A DNA stretch of 64,000 nucleotides from Vibrio echinoideorum. Its GTDB lineage: Bacteria > Pseudomonadota > Gammaproteobacteria > Enterobacterales > Vibrionaceae. The translations under genes and the position numbers were made by a program. Position 1 is the stretch's first letter; each line of letters starts with the position of its first letter. A model generated the notes under the pieces. The model ran no database searches and was not told the origin of the DNA. It saw nothing but the letters and a program-made list of their open reading frames with translations. The stretch covers positions 1,426,001-1,490,000 of the forward strand of contig NZ_AP025483.1 in assembly GCF_024347455.1 (NCBI RefSeq), read 5' to 3'. Below are positions 46,649 through 55,444 of this stretch, in pieces.

Positions 46649-48643
46649 TTACTCAGCAGTAAATTGAGTTACACGTTCTTGGATCTGGTCGTCAGTAAGT
46701 ACTTCATTCCAAACTGCAATATTGTCGACTAAACCATTGAAATTTTTATCGTCTCCTGTCGAACCTCCCAATAGGACAAGTTTGTCGGTTGTATCAGCAT
46801 TTGGTAATACTTCGATATCAACATTTTTCGAAGCCACTTGTGTTCCGTCAATATAAATACGCATCTCTCCATAAACACCCGCATCTGCAGCTTCGGCATC
46901 ATATATAGCCATAATATGGTGCCACTCGTTATTTAAGATAGAGGTGTCTGATTTAGCTTCTGTACTGGTGGAAATGCCGCCATAAAGTTTGAGTTTTATT
47001 TTGTTTAAGTTGTTTTCTGAGATATCGTCACCTTCGATATACAATTTAAAACCGGTTTCAAAATTACTATTTGAAGAGTCTTTATCGTAAAAATCGAATA
47101 TAGCTACGTCATCACCATAGAAAGTACCGTCTAGGCGGGCCTGTTGATTTATGACAGCTTCGATTGAGAATGAACTATCAATCAATTCAACCCCTGTAGG
47201 TACATCTGAATTACGATTGTAATATAGGTAGGTATACTCGTCACCCTCATTAGCTAGGTTTTGGCTAATCGATATTGCAGTATTCTCAGCGCCTTTTGCT
47301 CCAGTAGCAGCTGAATAATTCTTACCGCCAGTAATCCCAATTTGGTTGTTTGAAGAGCCAGAATCAGTTTCTAATTCGGATTCGCTTGATCCTGTAAATG
47401 TGTACTCATTTAACGCAACCGGGAAGTCGCCTACTGGTGGTTCTGGGTTTTCTGGGTCAACAGGTTCATCGCCACTTAAACTAATAACTGTTGCTTCAGA
47501 AGTGCTGCTGTTATACGGACTGTTATTTAAGTCATACCCGACAGAGTAGTCGTTAAAGTTGTCTTTGAACTCTTCAACATACTCTCCAGTAGATTCGTTA
47601 AGTGAGTATACTTTAAGGTTGTCAGCAATTAGCTCATAGGGTGTTACACCACTGTTTGTACCTAGACGAAGCGCAATAACTTGAACTTCTTTAAAGCTAC
47701 CTGGATCTGAAGAAACTGCACCAGTGTATGTTTCGCCATTGATTGTAAAGGTATGTGACGTTGGCGTCCAAACCACTTCGACAGTTGCATCAAATGTACT
47801 GTTTGCGTCAAAGGTACCGCCAGTCGAAGTTAGTGAACCAGAAGCATCGCGGAATTGAATAATACCGTCACCGATAGCTATATCACCATGATGATAAGCG
47901 TTACTTACTTTATCGTCTTCATCATTTGTTGAGTAAAGCGAAATATAAGAGTTGTTCTGACCTTCATCAACCTGTTCGCTGTCAGGGTTGAGTTGATAAG
48001 TCAAATCAACAGTCAATTTACCCGAAGAGATCGTTTTTCCAACTGTGGAGCTGGTGTTCAAGATCTTTAGTCTTAGCTCACCGGTGTCATCGGTTAATGT
48101 ATCTAAAATTTGAGCCGCGTTATCTACACCTGAAGCTTCATCAGCTGTGTCTGCAGGGCCAGTAACTTCAGCATTATCGCTGTGGTCGGTACCTGAAACA
48201 GGAATGTTACCGCTAATAGCAAGACCACCGTCAGCAGCGGAGTAATCGCCATCTACAGATACCGTACTTACCGTACCGTCATCATTGAATAGCGTGAACG
48301 CGACTTGACCTGAAGTTTCATCTTCAATTGTCTCTTCATAAGTGGTTTCAAATCGTTCATATTCACCAAGTACGGTATCAGCTGAATTGTCAGTATAGTA
48401 ATAAAGTGTCTCACCATCTGCAGAGAAGCGATATACGTTGGGTAAATCATCACTACTCGATGATGAATAGGCTGCTGAAAATGCTGCGGTATCAGAAAAT
48501 TCCCAATAACCATTTAGTAATGCTGAGGTTGGTGTATTTGGATCGGTAGAACCATCCGTCGGAATAGGTAAACCATCACTGTTACAACCAAATAATAAAC
48601 CTGTCGAAAGAGCGACAGCAGTAGCGACTTTAGAAATCTGCAT
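46649..48643 (-). CDS. Large surface lipoprotein with C-terminal LamG-like domain, function unknown
   Basis: 664 residues. The signal peptide ends at LLFGC-NSDG, a good lipobox. The first domain (about 40-140, NGYWEFSD to VDGDYSA) is small and beta-rich. A middle domain (about 165-380) contains LRLKILNTSS and EVVWTPTSHTFTINGETY and looks like a concanavalin-type sandwich. A Pro-rich hinge (PENPEPPVG) precedes a LamG-like jelly roll (about 425-664) with FSIEAVINQQ, NNEWHHIMAIYD and GLVDNIAVWNEVL. I know no enzyme with this layout and see no lyase motifs. Placed after a KdgM-type porin on the same strand (202 bp gap), it may bind alginate at the cell surface and feed the porin; that is inference. 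Confidence 0.7.
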   Translation of the reverse strand: MQISKVATAVALSTGLLFGCNSDGLPIPTDGSTDPNTPTSALLNGYWEFSDTAAFSAAYSSSSSDDLPNVYRFSADGETLYYYTDNSADTVLGEYERFETTYEETIEDETSGQVAFTLFNDDGTVSTVSVDGDYSAADGGLAISGNIPVSGTDHSDNAEVTGPADTADEASGVDNAAQILDTLTDDTGELRLKILNTSSTVGKTISSGKLTVDLTYQLNPDSEQVDEGQNNSYISLYSTNDEDDKVSNAYHHGDIAIGDGIIQFRDASGSLTSTGGTFDANSTFDATVEVVWTPTSHTFTINGETYTGAVSSDPGSFKEVQVIALRLGTNSGVTPYELIADNLKVYSLNESTGEYVEEFKDNFNDYSVGYDLNNSPYNSSTSEATVISLSGDEPVDPENPEPPVGDFPVALNEYTFTGSSESELETDSGSSNNQIGITGGKNYSAATGAKGAENTAISISQNLANEGDEYTYLYYNRNSDVPTGVELIDSSFSIEAVINQQARLDGTFYGDDVAIFDFYDKDSSNSNFETGFKLYIEGDDISENNLNKIKLKLYGGISTSTEAKSDTSILNNEWHHIMAIYDAEAADAGVYGEMRIYIDGTQVASKNVDIEVLPNADTTDKLVLLGGSTGDDKNFNGLVDNIAVWNEVLTDDQIQERVTQFTAE

Positions 48644-48758
48644 AAAAAATTCTCTTTATGATATTAAATCCATATGTAAATCACATAAGAAATAGATAAT
48701 GAATAGCCGTTAAATATTTATTAGGATGAAACTAATCTAAATTAGAACATCCTATTAA

Positions 48759-48778
48759 TTAAATTAAATTAAATTAAA
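48759..48778. repeat. Pentanucleotide repeat, 4 copies of TTAAA
   Basis: Exact TTAAA units in the AT-rich gap between the porin and lipoprotein genes. Confidence 0.7.
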
Positions 48779-48845
48779 GTAATTAAAATATGCCCCAGAA
48801 AATTACAAGAGGAGAGGGGGTATTTAATAAATTGACTATTTCTAA

Positions 48846-49706
48846 TTAGAATGAGTAAGCAACACCAACACGGTATTTTGCTTCGCGGTCTTTAGAAGAT
48901 GAACTGATATCTGACGACCAAATCTCAGCAAACGGTTTCCAAGAACCAAACTTGTAGTTTACTTTTACGCCAGCATCCCATTCCCAATCATCACTATTAT
49001 AAAGAAGTACGTTGTCCAAAGATTTTACATAGTTTGCTTCGTAAGAAAGGCCAAGTTTAGGTAGAGACTCTATTTTGTAGGCACCGGTTAGTGTAATTTT
49101 TGATTTTTGAGCTGACTCTAAACGTTCGCCAGTTTCTGAATCCTTATCACCAAATTGCGTATGGTTACGGAAGTCAGCATATTCATGACGGTAACGAATC
49201 GCGGTTGTTAAACCCATGTCTGCTTTATAGCCAACGCGGAACTGAGGTTTAAACGTAACCTTCTTCATCTTCCAGTCGCCATCGTTAGCATTAGGCTCAT
49301 CCCAATCCCAAGCAATAGGCATACCCATTTGTAGATACCAATTGTTGTCTATTTTGTATGTCGCAGTGTTATCTATCTCCATACCATAGATGTACCAGTT
49401 GCCATCGTAGAAGCTCTGGCTGTTCGCTGACTTAACAGAACCTGAATCTTCATCGTAGTAAGAATCATCAGTGTGGAACTTAAGTTCCAGGCCAGTAGAG
49501 TGTTTCCACTTGTCTGACAGCTTAAAGCTTTCACCTAGCTTAACTCGATGTTGATGGCGAGCGTCTACGTGAGCAGTATCGCCATTTGTCTTTGTATAAT
49601 CCGTCGCAGCACGATACTCGTAACGATAATCAAGAGTTGCACCAGTAGCTGTGCCCGCTAAAAGAGTACATGCAACAGCTGCAGCAATTTTTGTAACAGA
49701 ATTCAT
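48846..49706 (-). CDS. KdgM-family outer-membrane oligouronate porin no. 1
   Basis: 286 residues with a signal peptide ending near GTATGA. The mature chain has alternating aromatic beta strands (LDYRYEYRAATDY, HQHRVKLGESF, VGYKADMGLTTAIRYRHEY) and ends in a C-terminal phenylalanine (YRVGVAYSF), the mark of an outer-membrane barrel. KdgM-type porins are small monomeric barrels that pass acidic oligosaccharides. Here the cargo is most likely alginate oligomers made by the PL7 enzymes. It is divergent from the PL7 gene at 50245, with an operator-like site 88 bp upstream. Confidence 0.88.
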   Translation of the reverse strand: MNSVTKIAAAVACTLLAGTATGATLDYRYEYRAATDYTKTNGDTAHVDARHQHRVKLGESFKLSDKWKHSTGLELKFHTDDSYYDEDSGSVKSANSQSFYDGNWYIYGMEIDNTATYKIDNNWYLQMGMPIAWDWDEPNANDGDWKMKKVTFKPQFRVGYKADMGLTTAIRYRHEYADFRNHTQFGDKDSETGERLESAQKSKITLTGAYKIESLPKLGLSYEANYVKSLDNVLLYNSDDWEWDAGVKVNYKFGSWKPFAEIWSSDISSSSKDREAKYRVGVAYSF

Positions 49707-49793
49707 ACCTTTGTCTCACTATTATTTTTTTATTTTGGATACATCCAATGTACCCATGGCTCACAAATCAACACCTTACGTGGTATTAAATTA

Positions 49794-49804
49794 ATGTATG
49801 ACAA
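49794..49804. promoter_or_regulatory. Operator-like site ATGTATGACAA
   Basis: One mismatch to the TTGTATGACAA form at 32560, upstream of the KdgM-type porin. A CRP-like TGTGA-N6-TCAAA lies at 49834-49849 in the same divergent region. Confidence 0.4.
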
Positions 49805-49833
49805 ATATGATATTTATTACCGGGTCAAATTTC

Positions 49834-49849
49834 TGTGAGATCTATCAAA
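49834..49849. promoter_or_regulatory. Possible CRP site in the porin/PL7 divergent region
   Basis: TGTGA GATCTA TCAAA: left half perfect, right half four of five. Catabolite control would be expected for this pathway, but the match is modest. Confidence 0.3.
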
Positions 49850-50244
49850 AACTTCTGAATAATCGCCTGAATATATAGCTAAATGCTATGAATATCTCAA
49901 TTATCACTCTGTTTTTTAAATCGATAATGACTTGGATCTCATATTTATAAACGTCGTAAATCAACTGATGTCAATGTGTTAAAATAAGACAAATAATTCA
50001 ATTTATAACTATTAATGGCATACAAGTAACAGAGCTGGTTGATGGGTATGATCACTTGCACGGTAAATTCAAGGTTAGCTATTTTAAAGTTGGCGTTAGA
50101 GAAGTGTTAATCAGTCGTTTTTGTGTTGTTGCTTTTTAGGTGGTGTTTAAGTCGGAATAAATAGTCATTATTACGAATTGGTGTTTAACGTAGTTTTTAT
50201 ACTGAGAGTGTTACTTGGTATTGGTTAACGATAAAGGATAAGTC

Positions 50245-51282
50245 ATGTTTAAGAAAAACATATTAGCAGTGGCGTTATTAGCGACTGTGCCAATGGTTAC
50301 TTTTGCAAATAACGGTGTTTCTGATCCAGTGCCTGCTGATAAGTTTGATATGCGTAATTGGAAAATAACGATTCCTTCGGATATTAATGAAGATGGTCGT
50401 GTTGATGAAATAGAAGGGGTAGCGATGATGAGCTACTCACATAGTGACTTCTTTCATCTGGATAAAGACGGCCACCTTGTATTTGAAGTACAGAATCAAG
50501 CTATTACGACTAAAAACTCGAAAAATGCACGCTCTGAATTGCGTCAGATGCCACGTGGTGCAGATTTCTCGATTGATACTGCTGATAAGGGAAACCAATG
50601 GGCACTGTCTAGCCACCCATCTGCCACTGAATACAGTGCGGTAGGTGGAACGTTGGAAGCGACATTAAAAGTCAATCATGTCTCTGTAAACGCTAAATTC
50701 CCAGAGAGATATCCAGCTCATTCAGTGGTTGTTGGTCAAATACACGCTAAGAAACACAACGAGCTTATTAAAGCGGGAACTGGGTATGGACATGGCAATG
50801 AACCACTGAAGATCTTCTATAAGAAGTTTCCTGATCAAGAGATGGGGTCAGTATTTTGGAACTATGAACGTAACCTAGAGAAGAAAGATCCTAACCGTGC
50901 TGATATTGCTTACCCTGTTTGGGGTAATACATGGGAAAATCCAGCAGAGCCGGGTAAAGCGGGCATTGCACTAGGTGAAGAGTTTAGTTACAAAGTGGAA
51001 GTGAAAGGCACCATGATGTACCTGACATTTGAAACGGCTCGTCACGATACGGTTAAGTACGAAATCGACTTGAGTAAAGGTATCGATGAACTTGACTCCC
51101 CAACGGGCTATGCTGAAGATGATTTTTATTACAAAGCTGGCGCATACGGCCAATGTAGCGTAAATGATACTCACCCTGTTTGGGGGCCGGGTTGTGCAGG
51201 CACTGGCGATTTCGCTGTTGATAAAAAGAATGGTGATTACAACAGTGTGACCTTCTCTGCACTTAAGCTTAACGGTAAATAG
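50245..51282 (+). CDS. Secreted PL7 alginate lyase
   Basis: 345 residues with a classical signal peptide (cleavage near VTFA-NN) and no lipobox, so it is periplasmic or released rather than anchored. One PL7 domain fills the mature chain. It has ARSELRQM, VGQIHAKK and, in place of the usual YFKAGxYNQ, FYYKAGAYGQ. Four cysteines or fewer are present, with two in a C-terminal insert (QCSVN to PGCAG) that may pair. The retained R, Q, H and Y argue for activity. An AAAGGA ribosome site precedes the ATG, and a strong terminator follows. It shares a 540 bp control region with the divergent KdgM-type porin. Confidence 0.92.
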   Translation: MFKKNILAVALLATVPMVTFANNGVSDPVPADKFDMRNWKITIPSDINEDGRVDEIEGVAMMSYSHSDFFHLDKDGHLVFEVQNQAITTKNSKNARSELRQMPRGADFSIDTADKGNQWALSSHPSATEYSAVGGTLEATLKVNHVSVNAKFPERYPAHSVVVGQIHAKKHNELIKAGTGYGHGNEPLKIFYKKFPDQEMGSVFWNYERNLEKKDPNRADIAYPVWGNTWENPAEPGKAGIALGEEFSYKVEVKGTMMYLTFETARHDTVKYEIDLSKGIDELDSPTGYAEDDFYYKAGAYGQCSVNDTHPVWGPGCAGTGDFAVDKKNGDYNSVTFSALKLNGK

Positions 51283-51327
51283 ATACGAAATAGAGCAAGC
51301 AATAAGCTAGCTCAATCAAGCATTTTT

Positions 51328-51363
51328 AAAGGCCACTTAACTCAATGTTAAGTGGCCTTTTTT
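51328..51363 (+). terminator. Intrinsic terminator of the secreted PL7 lyase
   Basis: Perfect 13-bp stem AAAGGCCACTTAA / TTAAGTGGCCTTT followed by further T. Confidence 0.9.
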
Positions 51364-51564
51364 TATTTGAGCCTTTTATATATGGCGTTTGTGTTTATTA
51401 ATGCATCCAACACATCAAGACGGTTTGCTGGTCTTGATTAATGTCATATGCAGTCTGCTTATTGAGGTATATGAATAGAGCTCACTCTTGCTGTCGAGAA
51501 TTAGTTAACCAAGAGGGTTGATTAACCCAAACTAGAAACCAATCAAATATGAAATCTAAAACAA

Positions 51565-51592
51565 AACAGCCTTGTCAAAGGACAAGGCTGTT
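51565..51592 (-). terminator. Intrinsic terminator of the MATE gene
   Basis: Perfect 12-bp stem AACAGCCTTGTC / GACAAGGCTGTT with a T-rich tail on the minus strand. Confidence 0.85.
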
Positions 51593-51601
51593 AATCAAAC
51601 T

Positions 51602-51664
51602 GCTTAGAGCTTAGAGCTTAGAGCTTAGAGCTTAGAGCTTAGAGCTTAGAGCTTAGAGCTTAGA
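51602..51664. repeat. Heptanucleotide tandem repeat, 9 exact copies of GCTTAGA
   Basis: Nine perfect units lie between the MATE stop codon and its terminator, so the array would be transcribed as 3' UTR. Perfect identity points to recent slippage growth. Confidence 0.95.
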
Positions 51665-51684
51665 GCTAAAGGGAACGACTACTT

Positions 51685-53043
51685 CTAGTCATACATCAAT
51701 TCATTGGCTTTGTTTGCATCAAACTCTTTCAAAGATTTACGCGCTAAGTGTCTAAACGGGAACGCTTTGACTATCTCTTCGAAGGGTTGAACTGCAAATG
51801 CCCAAAAAATAGAGCCATCTAAGCCAAAGATAATCAATGTGCACAAAGGGATTGAAACTATCCATTGGCCTGTAAAGTTTATTTTAAATACGTCTGTGGT
51901 TTTACCTAGCGCTCTCAAGACATGTCCGTGCACGGTGTTGTAGCCCCGAACGATCGGCAAGAAGATGTAGAGTGGGGCAATAACAGCCAGCGCTTGATAG
52001 GTTGAAGGATCTAAGTCTGGGTATACGTCGCCAATCACCACACTTAAACCGGCAAACATAACGGCACAAATGACAGAAATACCTACCGCGACATCGATAC
52101 TGGTATCAACATTTTTAGTTAGGTCTCCCATTTTCTTGGAGCCGATCGCTTGGCTAATCGTAATAGCGGAAGAGTGCGCCCAAGCGGTAATGAACTGAGT
52201 CCCAGCTCGTAACCACGGCATAACCAAGGTAATCGCAACGTACGCGTTGATATTGAGTTGCGAGTACAATAATTGATAAATCGTCGCGCCAATCGACAGC
52301 ATGGTTACATTCGCTGCTACTGGGAATATCTCAATAAAGTGGCGGCGGATGTTGGTGATGAATTCTGACTTTTGAGTATCCAATTTCAGTGAAACGGATG
52401 AATCGTAGTGCACACACAGAATTAAATACACTAAACGGATGGTGATCGCGATAACACTGCCAAGTGCTGCACCTTGTACGCCGATGCCTTCAAAATTAGT
52501 GAAGCCATGAATAAGTACATAAGAGAGCACAGCGTTGATCGGTAATTCGATCAAGTAACCCTTAAAGGGGACTTTGGTTCTTCCTAATCCATTAAACAGC
52601 GCGATGATGACTTGCGTTAATGCCGTGAAAATCACGATATACTTGGAAATATCCAGATAGTGGCTGATTTCAAGATGAAGCGTTTTGTCGTCGGTTAAGG
52701 CTTGAATCAAAGGTTGTTCGAAAAAGGTAAGTAGAAGCCAAAATATCGATGCAACGCCGAGGTTGATGAATAAACCTGCCCAAAATGCTTTGGAAAGGGA
52801 AGAGGTTACACCAGACCCTACAGCACGACTGAGAACAAGTTGTGTACCATTCGCCAATGCCATTTGAATACCCAACACAAAGGCGATGATGGTCGTGGCA
52901 ATACCCATTGCGGCGAGAGGAATTTCACCGAGCGGAGATACGAGCAAGGTATCGATCATTAACATCGACTGCATCAGTAATGCGTTTAAGGCTAGGGGCC
53001 AGGCGAGAGAGAAATTTTTCCTTACGTACGATTGCGAAGACAC
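51685..53043 (-). CDS. MATE-family multidrug/metabolite exporter
   Basis: About 452 residues from GTG 53043, supported by AAGG 8 nt upstream; an in-frame TTG at 53097 would add 18 residues that look untypical of the family. Twelve membrane helices fall in two similar halves, the first starting LAWPLALNALLMQSMLMIDT and carrying LGEIPLAAMGIA, as in MATE/DinF exporters. These export cationic compounds or metabolites using sodium or proton gradients. It has no operator-like site upstream and a heptamer repeat in its 3' UTR. Its presence within the alginate island has no obvious pathway role. Confidence 0.88.
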   Translation of the reverse strand: MSSQSYVRKNFSLAWPLALNALLMQSMLMIDTLLVSPLGEIPLAAMGIATTIIAFVLGIQMALANGTQLVLSRAVGSGVTSSLSKAFWAGLFINLGVASIFWLLLTFFEQPLIQALTDDKTLHLEISHYLDISKYIVIFTALTQVIIALFNGLGRTKVPFKGYLIELPINAVLSYVLIHGFTNFEGIGVQGAALGSVIAITIRLVYLILCVHYDSSVSLKLDTQKSEFITNIRRHFIEIFPVAANVTMLSIGATIYQLLYSQLNINAYVAITLVMPWLRAGTQFITAWAHSSAITISQAIGSKKMGDLTKNVDTSIDVAVGISVICAVMFAGLSVVIGDVYPDLDPSTYQALAVIAPLYIFLPIVRGYNTVHGHVLRALGKTTDVFKINFTGQWIVSIPLCTLIIFGLDGSIFWAFAVQPFEEIVKAFPFRHLARKSLKEFDANKANELMYD

Positions 53044-53244
53044 AAACAACACCTTATGTGTGTAACCGTAAGCTTCACTGAGATGACCTGAGTTCAACGT
53101 TTAAAGATGAAACACTACGGTAATTGATGGTTAAGACAAGATTGATAACTAAAACAAAATTGGCGGCTAAAGAAAGCTAACGATTAAGGTAAAACTGACC
53201 ATTAGAGTAAGCTGACAGTTAAAGCTGAGACATTAACAACAGGA

Positions 53245-53291
53245 CTGATTCGTGCTTAAGAAAGCACTCATTTTGATCAACACGAATCAGT
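53245..53291. repeat. Long inverted repeat between GntR regulator C and MATE genes
   Basis: ACTGATTCGTG pairs with CACGAATCAGT across 25 nt, and a competing inner hairpin GTGCTT-AAGA-AAGCAC shares one arm. It lies just after the GntR C stop codon and may end or stabilise that transcript. Confidence 0.55.
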
Positions 53292-53306
53292 TCCAGTCAG
53301 TCTTGG

Positions 53307-54029
53307 TTATGCGAACGCTAATTCAACCTTAGATAATTTTTGATTTTCATCATCAAGCAATAATTGAGAAGCGACTCGCGCCTGCTTTGCATTGCCGGAC
53401 ATGATCGCATCGTATATTGCTTTGTGTTCTTCTAGACAGAAGCGTCCGCCTTCTGCGGAATGATCGATAAACTGCTTGAAGATCGTCGACAAGATATTTG
53501 CGAACGGGATGTAAAACTGGTTACCAGTCGACAGAAAAATCGTTTGGTGAAACAAATGGTCGTGCGTTGTCCATTCTTCATAGTCAAAGCTGTTAGCTGC
53601 GAGTGTCATTTTTTGGAAAAGAATAGAAAGCTCTTTACGCTGCTCGACAGTTGCGTTGGTTGCCGCCAGAGCACATGCTTCTGGATCTATTGCTTTTCTT
53701 AAACCCAAGAATTGGGATAAGAAGGGTTTAGTGTCTTCTAAATCTTGAATCCAATAGAGTAATTGCGGGTCTAAAAAGTGCCATTGTGTTCTCGGTTTTA
53801 TACGAGTGCCGACTTTAGGCTTTGACTCAATGAGCCCTTTTGCAGAAAGCAGCTTTGTTGACTCTCGAAGTGCAGTTCTGCTTACTCCAAAGATCTCGCA
53901 GAGCTCCATTTCGCTGGGTAACTTCTGATTTTCTTCTAACTCGCCAGACAAGATTTTGCGAGCAATTTGCCTTGCTACTTGAACGTGAATTCGGCGGCTT
54001 GAATCTTCCACCAATGTAAATATTGACAT
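53307..54029 (-). CDS. FadR-subfamily GntR regulator C
   Basis: 240 residues with AGGTGG 6 nt before the ATG. The winged helix (about 12-78) has IFGVSRTALRESTKLL and ends KPKIGTRI; the C-terminal FCD ligand domain spans about 95-225. It is clearly related to regulators A and B but more distant, with changes inside the recognition helix region (V for I, ST for AV). It may bind a related but not identical operator. It lies downstream of the SDR gene on the same strand, and an intrinsic terminator sits only 34 bp before its start codon. It is therefore either expressed by read-through or controlled by attenuation. Confidence 0.9.
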   Translation of the reverse strand: MSIFTLVEDSSRRIHVQVARQIARKILSGELEENQKLPSEMELCEIFGVSRTALRESTKLLSAKGLIESKPKVGTRIKPRTQWHFLDPQLLYWIQDLEDTKPFLSQFLGLRKAIDPEACALAATNATVEQRKELSILFQKMTLAANSFDYEEWTTHDHLFHQTIFLSTGNQFYIPFANILSTIFKQFIDHSAEGGRFCLEEHKAIYDAIMSGNAKQARVASQLLLDDENQKLSKVELAFA

Positions 54030-54062
54030 TTAAACCACCTGAAATTGAAATTTAAAAACAAA

Positions 54063-54085
54063 AAAACCAGACGAATCTGGCTTTT
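54063..54085 (-). terminator. Intrinsic terminator in the leader of GntR regulator C
   Basis: AAAAGCCAGA-TTCG-TCTGGTTTT on the minus strand followed by more T. It ends the SDR transcript and lies just before the next start codon. Confidence 0.8.
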
Positions 54086-54204
54086 GGTGTCAGTGTATAC
54101 GTCTATGTTGCGTGAGGTTTTCCCTCATCTACTACGGTCTATTGACCAAATGTAATGCGCTTTTATAGCTCTGTGAGCAGATTAGCTTCGCGACTTTATT
54201 CTTA

Positions 54205-54289
54205 TTAACTTAGAGACCTTGTTAACTTCGCGACCCTGTTAACTTTCCGGCCATGCTAACTTTCCTAATTTGTTAACTTTGAGACCATG
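54205..54289. repeat. Degenerate 17-bp tandem repeat, 5 units
   Basis: Units start at 54205, 54222, 54239, 54256 and 54273 with consensus TTAACTTnnnGACCnTG. They lie between the SDR stop and the terminator, so they are transcribed as 3' UTR. Confidence 0.8.
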
Positions 54290-54325
54290 CTGAATATAAC
54301 TTAGCTCGCCTTTTTAATTAGGAAG

Positions 54326-55102
54326 CTAGGGCGCTATTTGTCCGCCGTTTACATCCAGAATTTGTCCTGTGACGTAACCGCTACAAGCGTGCGATGCGAA
54401 GAAAGCAAAAGTAGGAGCCACTTCTTCAATATTGCCAAAGCGTCCCATAGGAATATTGCTAGCAATGGTCGATTTCAGTTCATCACTTTTGCCATCGTGA
54501 AATGCGGTGTCGATAGTACCCGGTGAAACAATGTTGAAACGGATATTGTCTTTAGCAAACTCTTTCACCCAGTTGCGGTGGATATCGTGTAGCCACGCTT
54601 TTGATGCGGCATATACGCCAGCACCCACACCACCACCTTCACGAGCAGCAATCGAGCCTGTGCTGATAACACACGATGTTTGCCCAGACTTAATGGCAGA
54701 TGCGCGTAAATGAGGGATAGAAAACTTGGTTGTCATCAATGCAGAGCGAACGTTAAGATTCATTACACGCTCATAAAATTCGTCATCGATATTTTCTAGG
54801 TTTGCACGACCGCCAAGGCCACCTGCGTTATTAATCAACACATCCATACCACCGAAATGATCGGTGAATTCTTTGACTAATTTTTCGCAATCTGATGTTT
54901 CCATCAAGTTTGCTGGAAAAAACGCAACATCACCGCCAAGTGCTGTGAGCTCAGATAGAACACCATCAACTTTTGGGCTGAAAGCTCGACTATTGATACC
55001 AATCTTTGCACCGTACTTTGCGAAAACACGTGCGGTAGCTAAGCCCATACCAGCGGTAGAGCCAGTAATTAGAATGCGTTTGCCCTTTAAGTCATTAAAC
55101 AT
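54326..55102 (-). CDS. Short-chain dehydrogenase/reductase, candidate DEH reductase
   Basis: 258 residues, a classical SDR. The cofactor motif TGSTAGMG lies at about 13-20, NNAG at 91-94, serine near 147-150, and Y164/K168 in YAASK form the catalytic set. The C-terminus GYVTGQILDVNGG is typical. It resembles in style the SDR-type DEH reductase described from Sphingomonas A1 (from memory). With the beta-hydroxyacid dehydrogenase at 38175 it gives two candidates for reducing DEH to KDG, perhaps differing in NADH/NADPH use. A half operator lies 36 bp upstream, and GntR regulator B is divergent from it. Confidence 0.85.
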   Translation of the reverse strand: MFNDLKGKRILITGSTAGMGLATARVFAKYGAKIGINSRAFSPKVDGVLSELTALGGDVAFFPANLMETSDCEKLVKEFTDHFGGMDVLINNAGGLGGRANLENIDDEFYERVMNLNVRSALMTTKFSIPHLRASAIKSGQTSCVISTGSIAAREGGGVGAGVYAASKAWLHDIHRNWVKEFAKDNIRFNIVSPGTIDTAFHDGKSDELKSTIASNIPMGRFGNIEEVAPTFAFFASHACSGYVTGQILDVNGGQIAP

Positions 55103-55137
55103 CAGCGTCGCCTATATTGTAGATTATTTGCGTTAAT

Positions 55138-55148
55138 AAATCATACAA
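55138..55148. promoter_or_regulatory. Half operator AAATCATACAA before the SDR gene
   Basis: Right half CATACAA, in the same AATCATACAATA context as the site before the 38175 dehydrogenase. An opposed TTGTA lies about 20 bp away (55118). Confidence 0.35.
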
Positions 55149-55444
55149 TAACACTTGCTATATTCAAGTGTGGCTATCTCAAAACTGATCATTAACGAGA
55201 TTAATAGTCGGGGTAAAGGTGGTTTTGTGAGTTTGCGCATACAAAATCAGTGTAAATAAGAACTATTTGTATGAATTAATGGCTTGGTTATGGTTTGTGT
55301 GGTCAATCTTTATAAGATTAACAAAATATTGCCTTAGACTATATTAGGCTTGACCTCACGTTATTCTTATACTGAGTTGGTGCAGGTATAAATCAGTGTT
55401 ATAGTCCGCGTTAAATAATACATATCTAATAAGTAAGTAGACAC

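Noticed and set aside
51602..51664. CRISPR array
   Set aside because: Units are 7 bp with no spacers; it is a simple tandem repeat. No cas genes are present.
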